A stretch of DNA of 25,901 nucleotides from Armatimonadota bacterium (GCA_026392135.1 JAPLCR010000328.1:1-25901), one strand, 5' to 3'. Counted from the first letter of the stretch, positions 1 to 8,651 are shown. The notes: generated by a model not told the origin, from the sequence alone. Made by a program: numbers and translations.

Positions 1-109
1 GCAAGGCTGAGAGCCATTTATTTTTGTTTTTTAAAAATTAGGTGAACTCTCCCCCCTATATCGCTTTCAGAGCCACTCTTCGCTAAATAACCTGTCTGTT
101 TGCACTGCT

Positions 110-934
110 TTAGCGCGTTTCAGGGAATATCTGCTTGGAGCCAGCAGGAGGCGCAAAACGAAATACGTCGGCTTCAATGGGTTTATCTACGAACTGATTC
201 CGATGTACTTCATCCATGACCATGCCTTGTAGAACAGTTTTGTCTTTTACACCCGGTCGTTGGATTTTCGCTCTCCAAACAAACTGAATCACAGCGTGAA
301 CCATAAGATTACTCTGTTTGTCTATCCATAGTTTGACCTGACTGTTCTCTGGTAAAAAGTCCTGTTTTCCTACGATCGTGGTCAACCATGTTAAATCTAC
401 TAGGCTTGCGACGACATGGGCGGGGCGACCATTCACGCTTTTAGTTCCTAAATAGCGAAAATTTCTTGCTTCGCGCAATCCGTTCTCTCCTGCTGTCATT
501 AGGCTAATAGGGCTGAGTATCTGCGTGATATTCATGTCTAACATCTCTTTCGCTACCTTTTCGTAGGCACGCACGGTAGACACAAAGTTGCCTGCATAGT
601 CGCGCTTGGTAAAGATGTTTTGCCGCCCTCCGTAGACGCTGACCTGAGTGCTGTCTGAGTAGATAGCGAGTGTACCCGATTGAGGGTCAGAGGTCTGAAC
701 GCAAAACTTGGAGGGCTTTTGGAATTTGAAACTGGTCGTCTGAATTTGTGAAGGCGCACCAAGTAGCGCAATTTTTGCCTCAGAGGTCTCGGAATAGGTA
801 TTAAATGCCTTATAGGTCAGCACCATCTTTTTCACAATGGCGTTTGCGTCTTGTGCTTGCACTTGATGGAGTGAGCCGAACAGAAAGCCTGTAAATAGGC
901 ATAAACTGATAAGTTGTTTGGGGGTTGTACGCAA
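110..934 (-). CDS. Exported LolA/DUF2092-like protein
   Basis: The 274-residue product has a Sec signal peptide (about residues 1-28: Lys near the N-terminus, a hydrophobic core, then VQAQ before the mature protein). The mature part is rich in alternating beta-strand segments with a pattern like outer-membrane lipoprotein carrier (LolA) or DUF2092 proteins: an N-terminal helix (AIVKKMVLTYKAFNTY), then strands ending in a VFRFAPPAGSK-type tail. Such proteins are periplasmic and bind hydrophobic ligands; the exact ligand cannot be inferred here. The start is a TTG at 932-934, preceded seven bases upstream by GGAGGAG, a near-perfect ribosome-binding site, so the non-ATG start is well supported. 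It sits alone, 125 nt from the esterase gene upstream. The family assignment is from overall pattern and is moderately sure. Confidence 0.7.
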   Translation of the reverse strand: MRTTPKQLISLCLFTGFLFGSLHQVQAQDANAIVKKMVLTYKAFNTYSETSEAKIALLGAPSQIQTTSFKFQKPSKFCVQTSDPQSGTLAIYSDSTQVSVYGGRQNIFTKRDYAGNFVSTVRAYEKVAKEMLDMNITQILSPISLMTAGENGLREARNFRYLGTKSVNGRPAHVVASLVDLTWLTTIVGKQDFLPENSQVKLWIDKQSNLMVHAVIQFVWRAKIQRPGVKDKTVLQGMVMDEVHRNQFVDKPIEADVFRFAPPAGSKQIFPETR

Positions 935-1059
935 TGTCTTCTCCTCCGTGAATCTGGGAAGTCTCCTCTAGGTGACCTCCACTTGTCCTCAATTAGATAT
1001 GCCCGTACTATCTACTACTACTCGTGGTTACTCAGGCAGGACTGCCTCTTTGTGAACGC

Positions 1060-2307
1060 TCATCTCTTAGGTTCGAGAGTGATGGGACCAAAAGCTGGAA
1101 CCGCCATATCTTTGCTATCTACGATGTTCGTATAGGGATCAAGCCCAGCTCCATAAAAGAGAAAAACCGGCTTTTCGATGGGCTTGGAGTACCAGATGAT
1201 CACAGAACAAGGGTCTTTCGGGTCGAACTCGACTTTGAACGCCATTGGACCGTCTTTATGAGGCTCTTTTGATCTCAGAGTGAAGCCGGAAGGACGCCCC
1301 TGCGCCTGAAGCTTGCCGTTGACACCCTTGAAGCGGACTCTCAGGCGGTTGTGCAGAACGTCCAGTGCCGGCAATATTTCGCAGGAATCGTAATCAATGG
1401 CTGTCGCGTGACCTGTAATGCCATAGACTTTATCTAGGGTGACCTCCGCCATTCTCTTGCCCAGTCGTTCATGCCCCGCCGCTCCGATGTGTATCAGGTC
1501 GTCCAGAGGTAGGTCTATCGCTGGAACCACAAATAGGTTTTTGCGCTTGTCTGCTGCTGTCCGTTGCTTCTCGCGAATCGCCTCCCATGCCAGCCCGTAG
1601 TCGGCACCAATATCGATACAATAGCGACTGATCTGAACATAGATGATCGGCAGATCGGAGATGCCCATATCCTGCCGCACGCTGTCCACAAAGTTTAGCC
1701 AGGTCTTCTCAAACGGCTCTTGTAGTCCGGGACCGGTCTCGCCCTCGCCTTGATACCAGATCAACCCCTTGATCTTGCCTCCGACCATCGCAATGCGCTC
1801 AATCATGTTGCCGTACAGAGACCCATCGCCTTTGCTTTTTAGGTCAGGATTCCAGTCCGCCATTGACGTACTACCCAGAGCACAGGGAACCAGTCCGATC
1901 TTACGCCCCGTGTGCTTCACGAGGTGTTTCGCGAAGAAGAGTACCGGACCGACCCAGCCGAATGGGTGCGTCTTCTCGACTGCTACCTGCTTCTTGTAGT
2001 TCTCTTGCCCAAAACCGGCGATCAGGCGGTCACGAATAATGGGCGCAGTCGCGGAGAAAATACGGTTGATAGGCTCCGTTGCCGGAATCCAGGAGCCATC
2101 CATGTTAAACAGCATCACTCCGGGCTCGGTCTTGTATTTGCGTGTGATAAGACCACCGCCTGCCATATTGGATTGACCCGCACACACCCATATGTCTGCA
2201 TCGGCACCACCAGGATAGGGATGCGTCGCTTTGCCCTGGGCTAAAGAGACAGCAATGCCCATAAACACCATTCCTCCTACCAATAACGACAGTAGTGATC
2301 TGTTCAC
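1060..2307 (-). CDS. Exported sialate O-acetylesterase-type (SASA/CE6-like) carbohydrate esterase
   Basis: The product (415 residues from the chosen start) has a signal peptide (NRSLLSLLVGGMVFMGIAVS) and then the SASA/DUF303 SGNH-like esterase fold. The motif AGQSNMAGG puts the nucleophilic Ser near residue 46, ALGSTSMADW follows, IWYQGEGE (about 183-190) is the family's Gln/Glu block, and DDLIHIG (about 269-275) supplies the catalytic Asp-x-x-His. Relatives remove acetyl groups from sialic acids or from acetylated plant polysaccharides such as xylan. Export suggests it acts in the periplasm or outside. The open frame extends to a TTG at 2364, but GTG codons at 2313 and 2307 place the signal peptide at the N-terminus. 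I chose 2307 because a G-run lies five bases upstream. The C-terminal 90 residues resemble a small beta domain. Substrate is unknown. Confidence 0.85.
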   Translation of the reverse strand: MNRSLLSLLVGGMVFMGIAVSLAQGKATHPYPGGADADIWVCAGQSNMAGGGLITRKYKTEPGVMLFNMDGSWIPATEPINRIFSATAPIIRDRLIAGFGQENYKKQVAVEKTHPFGWVGPVLFFAKHLVKHTGRKIGLVPCALGSTSMADWNPDLKSKGDGSLYGNMIERIAMVGGKIKGLIWYQGEGETGPGLQEPFEKTWLNFVDSVRQDMGISDLPIIYVQISRYCIDIGADYGLAWEAIREKQRTAADKRKNLFVVPAIDLPLDDLIHIGAAGHERLGKRMAEVTLDKVYGITGHATAIDYDSCEILPALDVLHNRLRVRFKGVNGKLQAQGRPSGFTLRSKEPHKDGPMAFKVEFDPKDPCSVIIWYSKPIEKPVFLFYGAGLDPYTNIVDSKDMAVPAFGPITLEPKR

Positions 2308-2486
2308 ACTCACCCCCGATCCATTGAACTTCCTGCTTTGCTTGACGTTTAGGCAAATGGACAACGCCTTGTAGCCGTCTGTAACGACCTGGCATTGCCC
2401 ATGGGGGTAATATTCTTCTTAACAAGGAAGAACCCCACCCAATGGATTTTAGCACACTTTGGCTATTTATACCCAACGCCCAACTA

Positions 2487-2515
2487 ATTATACGCTATCT
2501 TTTAATATTGGTCTA
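2487..2515 (-). promoter_or_regulatory. Candidate sigma-70-type promoter of the esterase gene
   Basis: On the minus strand a perfect TATAAT (2487-2492) follows TAGACC (2510-2515; four of six matches to TTGACA) with a 17-nt spacer. Transcription would start near 2480 and give a leader of about 170 nt before the esterase start. No experimental support. A second TATAAA-like box lies slightly downstream. Confidence 0.4.
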
Positions 2516-2536
2516 TGTAAGCCAATTTTGAAGAGT

Positions 2537-2580
2537 AAAAAGAGAGAAGAGGCGATATTAGAAGCCTCTTCTCTCTTTTT
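2537..2580 (-). terminator. Perfect 17-bp hairpin terminator after the oxidoreductase gene
   Basis: Positions 2537-2553 and 2564-2580 are exact reverse complements (17 bp) separated by a 10-nt loop. The outer stem is an A-run on one side and a T-run on the other, so it can act as an intrinsic terminator for the minus-strand oxidoreductase gene, whose stop is 18 nt away. By symmetry it would also work in the plus direction. It also insulates the downstream esterase promoter. Confidence 0.85.
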
Positions 2581-2597
2581 ATGGGGAGGGTGCAAAC

Positions 2598-3587
2598 TTA
2601 GAGTTGGTTGACGAGCTGAACCTCGCCCTTGGCAGCGGCTTGCCATGCGGCTTGGGTAAGCTCAATAACGCGGAGCCCCCAGATGGGCGGTGAGCCGACG
2701 GGTTCGCGCCCTAGTATGGCGTTGATGAAGTTTGCGTCGGGCGTGGAGCCTACCGGTAGCTCTTCAGCGGTGGGCTGGGTACGCTTGCCGTTCTCGTCAC
2801 ATATCTCCAGTTTACCGTTTCGCATAAAGAAGATGCCTTTTTCGCACCAAATGGTCATATCTTCATGCCATGTGGGGGCATTGCCAACGATGGAGAGGTT
2901 GCCCTGTGCGCCGTTGGTGAAGCGTATGGAGAGGGCAGAATTGATGTCTACGGGTACAGTAAAGTTATCAATAAATGCACTGACCGATTCGGGGGCAAGA
3001 CCGGTAATGAAGAGCATGACAGCCAGTAGGTGAGAGCCGGAGTCGTTGAGTTGTCCGCCCCCGCTTAGCTCTTGTGTGTGCCGCCATGTTCCTGCACATC
3101 CTGTCAGCCAGCCTTGGCACTGCAACCCCTGTACAAACTGCACCGCGCCCATAGAGCCGTCTGCGATTTTGTCGCGAATGTAGAGGAATTCAGACTGGTA
3201 GTGACGCTGATAGCCCAACACGAAAATCTTGCCCGTCTCATCAAGCTTTTTGAGGACGGCGTGGGCGTGTTCGACATTGCAGACCATCGGCTTCTCAGAG
3301 AAGACGTGTAGCCCTTTGTCAAGGCTGTTCATTATCATCTCGAAGTGGAGGGTGTGGGGTGTATCAATATGCACGGCATCCACAAGACCACTTGCAATAA
3401 GGTCGAGGTAGTTGTCAAACTGTGGTGTGTCCGCAAGAGCGGGGTGATTGTTGACGGTTCGAGCCAACGCTTCAGGGCTGATGTCGCAAATTGCGGTGAT
3501 CTCTGAATCGGGGTTGTTGATAAGGTTACGGATATGCCCCTGTGACATACCGCCTGTCCCAATGACACCCACGCGTACTATACTCAT
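2598..3587 (-). CDS. Gfo/Idh/MocA-family NAD(P)-dependent oxidoreductase
   Basis: The product (329 residues) begins with a Rossmann nucleotide-binding motif, VGVIGTGGMSQGH (GxGxxG at about residues 8-13), and has the family hallmark SEKPM near residue 98, with HIDTPHTLHF before it. The C-terminal half is the usual alpha/beta substrate domain (Gln/Gly-rich GGGQLNDSGSHLL carries the conserved Asp and His). Members oxidise or reduce sugars, inositols and related polyols with NAD(P). The substrate is not predictable from sequence. The start is the ATG at 3587, not the longer in-frame start at 3644: AAGGAGT lies about 11 nt upstream and the Rossmann strand begins right after. Monocistronic, ended by the hairpin at 2537-2580. 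Its neighbour, a sugar esterase, fits carbohydrate metabolism. Confidence 0.9.
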   Translation of the reverse strand: MSIVRVGVIGTGGMSQGHIRNLINNPDSEITAICDISPEALARTVNNHPALADTPQFDNYLDLIASGLVDAVHIDTPHTLHFEMIMNSLDKGLHVFSEKPMVCNVEHAHAVLKKLDETGKIFVLGYQRHYQSEFLYIRDKIADGSMGAVQFVQGLQCQGWLTGCAGTWRHTQELSGGGQLNDSGSHLLAVMLFITGLAPESVSAFIDNFTVPVDINSALSIRFTNGAQGNLSIVGNAPTWHEDMTIWCEKGIFFMRNGKLEICDENGKRTQPTAEELPVGSTPDANFINAILGREPVGSPPIWGLRVIELTQAAWQAAAKGEVQLVNQL

Positions 3588-3813
3588 TATACTAAGGACT
3601 CCTTGAAAATGGTGTTGAAAGGTTTCTCCGAAGCATATTCGCACACAGCGTGAGCAAATTCCTTCCTGTTCACGAAAATTTATACAATCAGGTAACTATT
3701 CACCCTACTCCTTTAGAGAGTGGTGAAAAACTCATTTGTTAAGCCTTCTGGCATGATATGCGTTATTGCAATATAGACAGTGGCTGCACTGTTTTGTGGG
3801 AGAAAAATGGTTG

Positions 3814-4260
3814 CTACATCTGCACGTCTTGCGAGGCAATCACAAACCACTGGTTATTTCGACGGACAAAGGTATCAGTAAAACGTATGCTGACCTCAAC
3901 CTCGTTGTCGTTGATTTTGCCCTTCCACTTGCCATTCACAATCGCTGTATCGCCGTAGACTTTGATTTTGAGGTCGCTCATTGTATATGAGGCGACTTTG
4001 AGGCTCTCAATATCGTTCAAGTATTGGGTTTTATCTTGCACTTTGCCATGTTCGTCGGTAAACAGAAAGTCTTCGGAGCAGAGCGCGGAAATGGCGGCTC
4101 TCTTATGCTCTTTAAGGTTGTGGTTCCAATCGCGTTCTATTTTTTCGATTTGCGTTTCTGCCGCGCCCGGTTTATCGGCTTTGAGGGTGGTCGGTTCGTC
4201 GGCGCTCGCTGTCAGAGCGATGCAGAGTAGCGTGGAGAGTAGCAAGGTCGTAAATCGCAT
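3814..4260 (-). CDS. Exported SnoaL-like / DUF4440 protein
   Basis: A 148-residue protein with a clear signal peptide (RFTTLLLSTLLCIALTASA) followed by a cone-shaped NTF2-like domain. It has the DUF4440 pattern: an N-terminal helix (EIKRDWNHNLKEH-like segment around residues 40-55), then ALCSEDFLFTDEHGK, then paired strands VYGDTAIVNGKWKGK and RFTDTFVRRNNQWFVIASQ. DUF4440 proteins are mostly of unknown function; the pocket may bind small ligands or have hydrolase or isomerase activity. The ATG at 4258-4260 has GGAG eight nt upstream. It stands alone, 273 nt from the ankyrin gene, with no obvious terminator. Confidence 0.8.
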   Translation of the reverse strand: MRFTTLLLSTLLCIALTASADEPTTLKADKPGAAETQIEKIERDWNHNLKEHKRAAISALCSEDFLFTDEHGKVQDKTQYLNDIESLKVASYTMSDLKIKVYGDTAIVNGKWKGKINDNEVEVSIRFTDTFVRRNNQWFVIASQDVQM

Positions 4261-4533
4261 AGTATAGCTCCTATTTCTGTTTCGAGTGAGATGCTATCTG
4301 TGAGGAGAAGGGCTTAGTAGGTATGAACAGTTCCGTTTGCCCGTCGGGGTAAGGGTATTTAGGCGCGTTGATAGGGGTATTTCGCCCACTTCTCCTCATC
4401 AATATTAACTCCAATTCTCCATTTTGGGAAAATGACTGTTTTCAGGAAATTTCTAATAGCCGCCGAGGGCATTTTAGATAAAATGAGAGCGTGAGCTGTT
4501 ACGAAATCAGGGTATAGAGAGTGTAGCCTAAGC
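4261..4533. other. Intergenic region, nothing identified
   Basis: This 273-nt gap separates the ankyrin gene's stop from the DUF4440-like gene. I see only the DUF4440 gene's ribosome-binding site next to 4260. There is no convincing ORF, hairpin or repeat. Confidence 0.5.
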
Positions 4534-5226
4534 CTAATCCTTCGCTCCTACCGCCTCCAGAAGGCGAATAACCTCTTTTTGTTTCGTGCGCTTGGCATAA
4601 AAGAGCGCAGTCATACCCCCTCTGCTTTTGCGGTTCACGTCGGGGTGCCGCTCTAATATCGCTTTCATTAGGAGGGGATTTGCACTGATAGCCGCTTCAA
4701 TGGTAGGTGTCCGTCCGTTTTTGCCCAGATAGTCCAGAGTGATTCCTTTCCCCAATATCGCTTTGGCAATCTCCATCCTGTTTGCAACTATTGCCATCAT
4801 CAAAGCCTCTTGCCATCTACTCTCTGCAATCGTAAATCGCGTCTCTCGAATCATCTGCGCCGCTGGTATCTCCAGGGCAGGAGTGTGATAGATGCCAAAC
4901 GAAAGGTAGTTAGCGAATCGCTTCGTGTTCATGTAGGGCATTAGAAGATTCAGAATCTCCTGATTCCTGTTTCTCTGTGCGAACATCACTGCCGTAGGGT
5001 AGTCTCCATCGCTCAAAAGGGGGATAGAGGCTCTACACCTCAACGCCATCTCGACATCGTTATTATTTATCGCGTTTCGCAAAATAACCCTCTCGTCTTT
5101 AGTGGCAGGAGCAGGGAAAGGTATCCCCACACTCTGGAGTACTTTCATCATCTTTGTAGTGGTCGCCAGGGTGGCAACGCTTCCACCTTGCTTACTCTGT
5201 ATGCTCGGATTAGCACCCTTTGCCAA
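4534..5226 (-). CDS. C-terminal part of a frameshifted ankyrin-repeat protein
   Basis: This open frame (230 residues from a TTG at 5226) carries degenerate ankyrin repeats, such as NGRTPTIEAAISANPLLMKA, ILERHPDVNRKSRGGMTALF and YAKRTKQKEVIRLLEAVGAK. It has no Shine-Dalgarno site and no sensible N-terminus. Reading the same frame upstream gives PFYAAVAAGSDPNKQ and VFAVDTAKYLLAKGANPSI, a perfect ankyrin repeat directly continuing the N-terminal piece at 5283-5906. The two are almost certainly one gene broken by a single missing base at the GGGGAGCCCC stretch (5299-5308). With one base added the product would be 457 residues. Ankyrin repeats mediate protein-protein contacts; the partner is unknown. 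Confidence 0.75.
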   Translation of the reverse strand: MAKGANPSIQSKQGGSVATLATTTKMMKVLQSVGIPFPAPATKDERVILRNAINNNDVEMALRCRASIPLLSDGDYPTAVMFAQRNRNQEILNLLMPYMNTKRFANYLSFGIYHTPALEIPAAQMIRETRFTIAESRWQEALMMAIVANRMEIAKAILGKGITLDYLGKNGRTPTIEAAISANPLLMKAILERHPDVNRKSRGGMTALFYAKRTKQKEVIRLLEAVGAKD

Positions 5227-5282
5227 CAGGTATTTTGCGGTATCAACAGCGAAAACCTGTTTGTTTGGGTCTGATCCAGCCG

Positions 5283-5906
5283 CTACTGCCGCATAGAAGG
5301 GGCTCCCCGCTCTACCAGCAGGCGTACCGTTTTTGTTCTTGCCTCCTGCGCCGCAATAGTGAGCGGGGAGCCTCCAGCCCCATCCAGCGCATTTATGTCA
5401 CATCCGCTATCTACCAGCCATTTCACGATTTCGTAACTACTGCTGATGCAAGCGATATGAAGTGCGTTCCTATTGAAGCCATCTTTCGCCGATATGTCTG
5501 CGTGGAGGTCGAGAAGCTTGCGTACTACTCTCTGCGCGTCCATCTGTACTGCCTGTAGGAGAACCGTTCTCTTATTCGTGTCAAGCACTCCAAGGTTTGC
5601 GCCGCGCTGAATAAGTAGGAGCGCAATGTCTTCACATACGGGGAAGCGACGGTTGATGCGCGTCATAGGGTTGGCAACCCGTTGGTAGCGCGAGAGCGTC
5701 ATCACCAATGGGGCTGTCTGCGAAACGGGCTCGTTTGGAGAGACTCCCCGATTCAGTAGACTCTCTACTACAGGCAAATCATCGTGTAGGATGGCATTCT
5801 CGAAGGCGAGGCGGAGATAACGACGGTAGGTATTACCTATTGCCACACCCCCCAACGAGAGAGCAAGCAGAAGCCATATCAGTTTTTTTGTTTTTGGGTG
5901 TTGCAC
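5283..5906 (-). CDS. N-terminal part of a frameshifted, membrane-anchored ankyrin-repeat protein
   Basis: The frame starts with a GTG at 5904-5906 preceded by AAGGAG eight nt upstream, so the start is well supported. Residues 9-24 (LIWLLLALSLGGVAIG) form a single transmembrane or uncleaved signal segment. After it come ankyrin repeats, including NKRTVLLQAVQMDAQRVVRK, NRNALHIACISSSYEIVKWL and GGSPLTIAAQEARTKTVRLL. The frame ends at 5283 inside a repeat (GAPSMRQ then stop), and the other frame resumes the repeat. It begins 13 nt after the M24 peptidase stop, so it is likely co-transcribed with the two peptidases. The anchor suggests the repeats face the periplasm, but topology is not certain. 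Confidence 0.8.
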   Translation of the reverse strand: MQHPKTKKLIWLLLALSLGGVAIGNTYRRYLRLAFENAILHDDLPVVESLLNRGVSPNEPVSQTAPLVMTLSRYQRVANPMTRINRRFPVCEDIALLLIQRGANLGVLDTNKRTVLLQAVQMDAQRVVRKLLDLHADISAKDGFNRNALHIACISSSYEIVKWLVDSGCDINALDGAGGSPLTIAAQEARTKTVRLLVERGAPSMRQ

Positions 5907-5919
5907 TCTTTCTCTCCTT

Positions 5920-6987
5920 CTATAGCTCCATTAACTCTTTGGGGAAATGGGTGAGTATTTCGTTTCCAGTCTCTGTAATCACAACGTCGTCTTCGATGCG
6001 GACTCCGCCGAACCCTTCTATGTAGACCCCCGGCTCTACTGTCCAAATCTGCCCTACCTCAATAGCCTGATCCATTGTGGACGAGAGCCGCCCCGAATCG
6101 TGAACGAGGGTTCCCAGTCCATGCCCTAAGCCGTGACCGAAATACTTCGCATACCCTTTTTCGTCTAGAATTTCACGCGCTAAAGCATCTACCTTACGCC
6201 CATTGGCTCCTGGCTTTAACGCCGCAATACAAGAGGTCTCTGCCTTCAAGACCTGTGCGTAGACCTCTTTGTGCCTCTCGCTAGCCTTGCCCATGACGAA
6301 AGTACGTGTAATATCGCTACAGTAGCCCTGAATTTTGCACCCTAAGTCGAAGGTGACGAAGTCCCCTGTCTCTAGGGGATTGTCGCTGGGAACTCCGTGC
6401 GGACGGGCACTTCGCTCTCCGCTAACCACTATTGGAGGGAAGGAGATAACAGAGCCGTTACGGCGAAAGAAGAGTTCAATTTCTAGAAGTAGCTCGTTCT
6501 CCGTTACGCCGACCTTGATTTTAGGTAGCAAGAAGGCAAGGCAAGCGTCCGCAAGTTGACACGCCTCTAGGACAAAAGCGATCTCCTGTGGCGATTTCAC
6601 CATACGAAGTTTATGGATGGGGTCTTCTGTGGGAAGCAAGGCAACACCTTTCAACGTCTTAGCCCAGAGGTTGTAAGAGCCTACTGTTACCTGACTCTCG
6701 TCAATGTGGAGCGTTGAGATGCCGAGTTCGCTTACGTGTTTGTGTAGGAAATCCACAAAGCTTGTGGGGCTGGCGTAGGCGAAAGAGGGTAGGTCTTTCA
6801 CCTGTTCGCTAACTTGTACGGTATAGCGGCTATCTGTTAACATACACCCGCTGTTCGGTGTGACAAGTGCCGCTCCGAACGAGCCTGTGAAGCCCGTCAG
6901 CCACTGGACATTCCCCAAATTGCTTATCAGGAGTGCAGGAATGGAGTTTTTGCGCAGATTTTGCTGCAAGCGTTGCAAATTGTTCAT
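5920..6987 (-). CDS. Xaa-Pro aminopeptidase / prolidase-type M24 metallopeptidase
   Basis: A 355-residue pita-bread metallopeptidase: creatinase N-terminal domain (about 1-130) plus M24 catalytic domain. All five metal ligands are visible: D214 (TFDLG), D225 (CSDITRTF), H289 (FGHGLGHGLG), E318 (VEPGVYI) and E332 (VRIEDDV). H197 in RPHG is the usual substrate-binding His. The size (about 350) and motifs match the short PepQ/YpdF-type M24B enzymes, which hydrolyse Xaa-Pro bonds in peptides using Mn or Co. No signal peptide, so cytoplasmic. The ATG at 6985-6987 is 2 nt after the S15 hydrolase stop with AAGG upstream, so both are translated from one transcript. The pairing of a secreted S15 enzyme with a cytoplasmic Pro-peptidase is suggestive of peptide scavenging. 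Confidence 0.92.
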   Translation of the reverse strand: MNNLQRLQQNLRKNSIPALLISNLGNVQWLTGFTGSFGAALVTPNSGCMLTDSRYTVQVSEQVKDLPSFAYASPTSFVDFLHKHVSELGISTLHIDESQVTVGSYNLWAKTLKGVALLPTEDPIHKLRMVKSPQEIAFVLEACQLADACLAFLLPKIKVGVTENELLLEIELFFRRNGSVISFPPIVVSGERSARPHGVPSDNPLETGDFVTFDLGCKIQGYCSDITRTFVMGKASERHKEVYAQVLKAETSCIAALKPGANGRKVDALAREILDEKGYAKYFGHGLGHGLGTLVHDSGRLSSTMDQAIEVGQIWTVEPGVYIEGFGGVRIEDDVVITETGNEILTHFPKELMEL

Positions 6988-6989
6988 AG

Positions 6990-8651
6990 CTAATTACCTT
7001 CTTTGCTCTGTATGGGGATGGGTAGTAGAACATAGGACGGGAATTTAGAACCCGTGTGGATCGTGTTTTGCGCCACTCTCCTCTCAGCATTAGCGCGGAA
7101 ACCTGCGCCTGTATTGGGGTTGGGGTCGTAGCCGGGGAAGCTACTTGAAGCGACCTGTACGCGCAATCGATGTCCTTTGTTAAAGAGAATACTCGTTGAC
7201 CATAAATCAATCTCTACAGGAACGACTTCGCCCACCTTGAGGAAAACTTCGCGGTCAAAGCCTTTACGGAAACGGGTACGAAGTACCCCTTCGCAGATGT
7301 TGTAAGACCGCCCATCAGGATACACATCACAGAGTTTAACCGTGAAATCGGTATCGAGGGCAGTACTAGATATCCACAGTTTTGCCGTAACGCGTCCAGT
7401 TACCTCTAATGGCTCTGCAAGTATATCGCTGGTGAAAACTACCACATCGGAACGGCTCTCCACCTTACTCTGCTCCACGGCTCCAGAGGGTAGTGTCAAT
7501 TGAGGTCCTCCTGCGGTGGGGGTGGGGTTTGCGGGGTCGTAAGTGTAGGTAAAGTTCGCCGCCTGTTTGGGCTTAAAGAGTATTAACTTTTTCTCTGATG
7601 CGAGGTAAAGAGGAGTGGCTTTCGTAGGCATGGGGGGCCATGCGTCTGCCGTGCGCCAGACATTACCGGGTGCGCGTGGATCACTTGTGTCACCCATTAC
7701 GTAGTAGGTGACGGCGGGCATCTCTGCAAAGCCATTCTGTATCCCCTTGAGGTGATAATCGAACCAGAGCCATGTGTCTGAGACCTTATTGGGTGGGCGG
7801 CTTCCGTTGGGAAAGGTGAGTTCTCCTGCTTTGTTCTGTAAGACTCCGTGCGTCCATGGACCCATCACGAGAACCTGTTTACCCCTTGCCCGCACGCCGC
7901 CTTTCGTCTGGTAGCCCACAAATGAGTCGATGGTTCCCTGCCCGAAGATGTCGTACCAACCCCCTAAGTGAACGGCAGGAGTGTTTACTTTGCCCCAGCG
8001 TGAACTCATGTCGAACTGCTTCCAGAAGGAGTCGAACGTCGGGTGGGCACTCCAAAACTGTGTGGCTTTTGGGTCGTGCTTTGTTGCAGCGAGCCAGTCC
8101 TCTATCATCGCCTTTTTGAACACACCACCAGGAAAGGTGAGGTACGGATAGAAGTTGGGAGCACCCACCACAATCTGCTGAGCAGAGACGAGTTTTGTAC
8201 CCGTACCCGCCAGCCCAAGTTGTGTTATACCGAGTGCGGAGCCACCCCATGTTCCGATTTTGCCGTTACACCAGGGCTGCTTGATAAGCCACTCTAAGGT
8301 GTCTGAGCCGTCTTGATGCCCTTCCCACCACCCATCTCCGATAAAGGGCAAGTTCTCACCCTCCGAAGCCCAACGCCCTCGCGTGTCCTGAACAACAACT
8401 GCGTAGCCGTGCTTTACTCCATCCATACCAAAGCCCGCGCCCCCTGCCTTATCGTAAGGAGTACGTGCTAGAATGACGGGGAATTTGCCCTGTCCTGTGG
8501 GAAGATAGATGTCTGTTGCCAGCTTTTTGCCGTCTTGCATGGGAACGCCGACGGTCTGCTTGGAAGGCGGGGCTTGAGCGGCGAGGGGAGCTAGCATTAC
8601 GGAGAACAGGAGTACTAACAAGCCTTTTCGCCCTACAGTACTGGGTCGCAT
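6990..8651 (-). CDS. Exported CocE/NonD-type S15 alpha/beta-hydrolase (X-Pro dipeptidyl-peptidase-like)
   Basis: The product (553 residues) has a signal peptide (about 1-26, ending LAAQA) and a peptidase S15 catalytic domain. Features are VVQDTRGRWASEG, the nucleophile elbow GTWGGSALG (Ser about residue 138), HLGGWYDIFGQG (conserved Asp region) and VMGPWTHG (catalytic His region). The C-terminal third is the X-Pro dipeptidyl-peptidase jelly-roll (PLEVTGRVTAKLWISSTALD, RLRVQVASSSFPGYDPNPNT). The family includes cocaine esterase, alpha-amino acid ester hydrolases, glutaryl-acylases and X-Pro dipeptidyl-peptidases, so the true substrate could be an ester, amide or Pro-peptide. I chose the ATG at 8649-8651 because GGAGG lies about five nt upstream; an in-frame codon at 8678 is less good. 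The next gene is a Pro-specific M24 peptidase, which favours a peptide substrate. Confidence 0.9.
   Translation of the reverse strand: MRPSTVGRKGLLVLLFSVMLAPLAAQAPPSKQTVGVPMQDGKKLATDIYLPTGQGKFPVILARTPYDKAGGAGFGMDGVKHGYAVVVQDTRGRWASEGENLPFIGDGWWEGHQDGSDTLEWLIKQPWCNGKIGTWGGSALGITQLGLAGTGTKLVSAQQIVVGAPNFYPYLTFPGGVFKKAMIEDWLAATKHDPKATQFWSAHPTFDSFWKQFDMSSRWGKVNTPAVHLGGWYDIFGQGTIDSFVGYQTKGGVRARGKQVLVMGPWTHGVLQNKAGELTFPNGSRPPNKVSDTWLWFDYHLKGIQNGFAEMPAVTYYVMGDTSDPRAPGNVWRTADAWPPMPTKATPLYLASEKKLILFKPKQAANFTYTYDPANPTPTAGGPQLTLPSGAVEQSKVESRSDVVVFTSDILAEPLEVTGRVTAKLWISSTALDTDFTVKLCDVYPDGRSYNICEGVLRTRFRKGFDREVFLKVGEVVPVEIDLWSTSILFNKGHRLRVQVASSSFPGYDPNPNTGAGFRANAERRVAQNTIHTGSKFPSYVLLPIPIQSKEGN

Noticed and set aside
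1034..1047. Perfect 6-bp hairpin (AGGCAG/CTGCCT) about 13 nt after the esterase stop
   Set aside because: The stem is short and there is no T-run, so I did not call it a terminator.
2308..2486. A leader of about 170 nt before the esterase with C/G-rich segments that could pair (riboswitch-like)
   Set aside because: No known riboswitch motif is seen, and the pairing is imperfect.
3778..3793. Short 6-bp stem (ACAGTG/CACTGT) just downstream of the DUF4440-like gene
   Set aside because: The T-run lies on the wrong strand side for the minus-strand gene; too weak.
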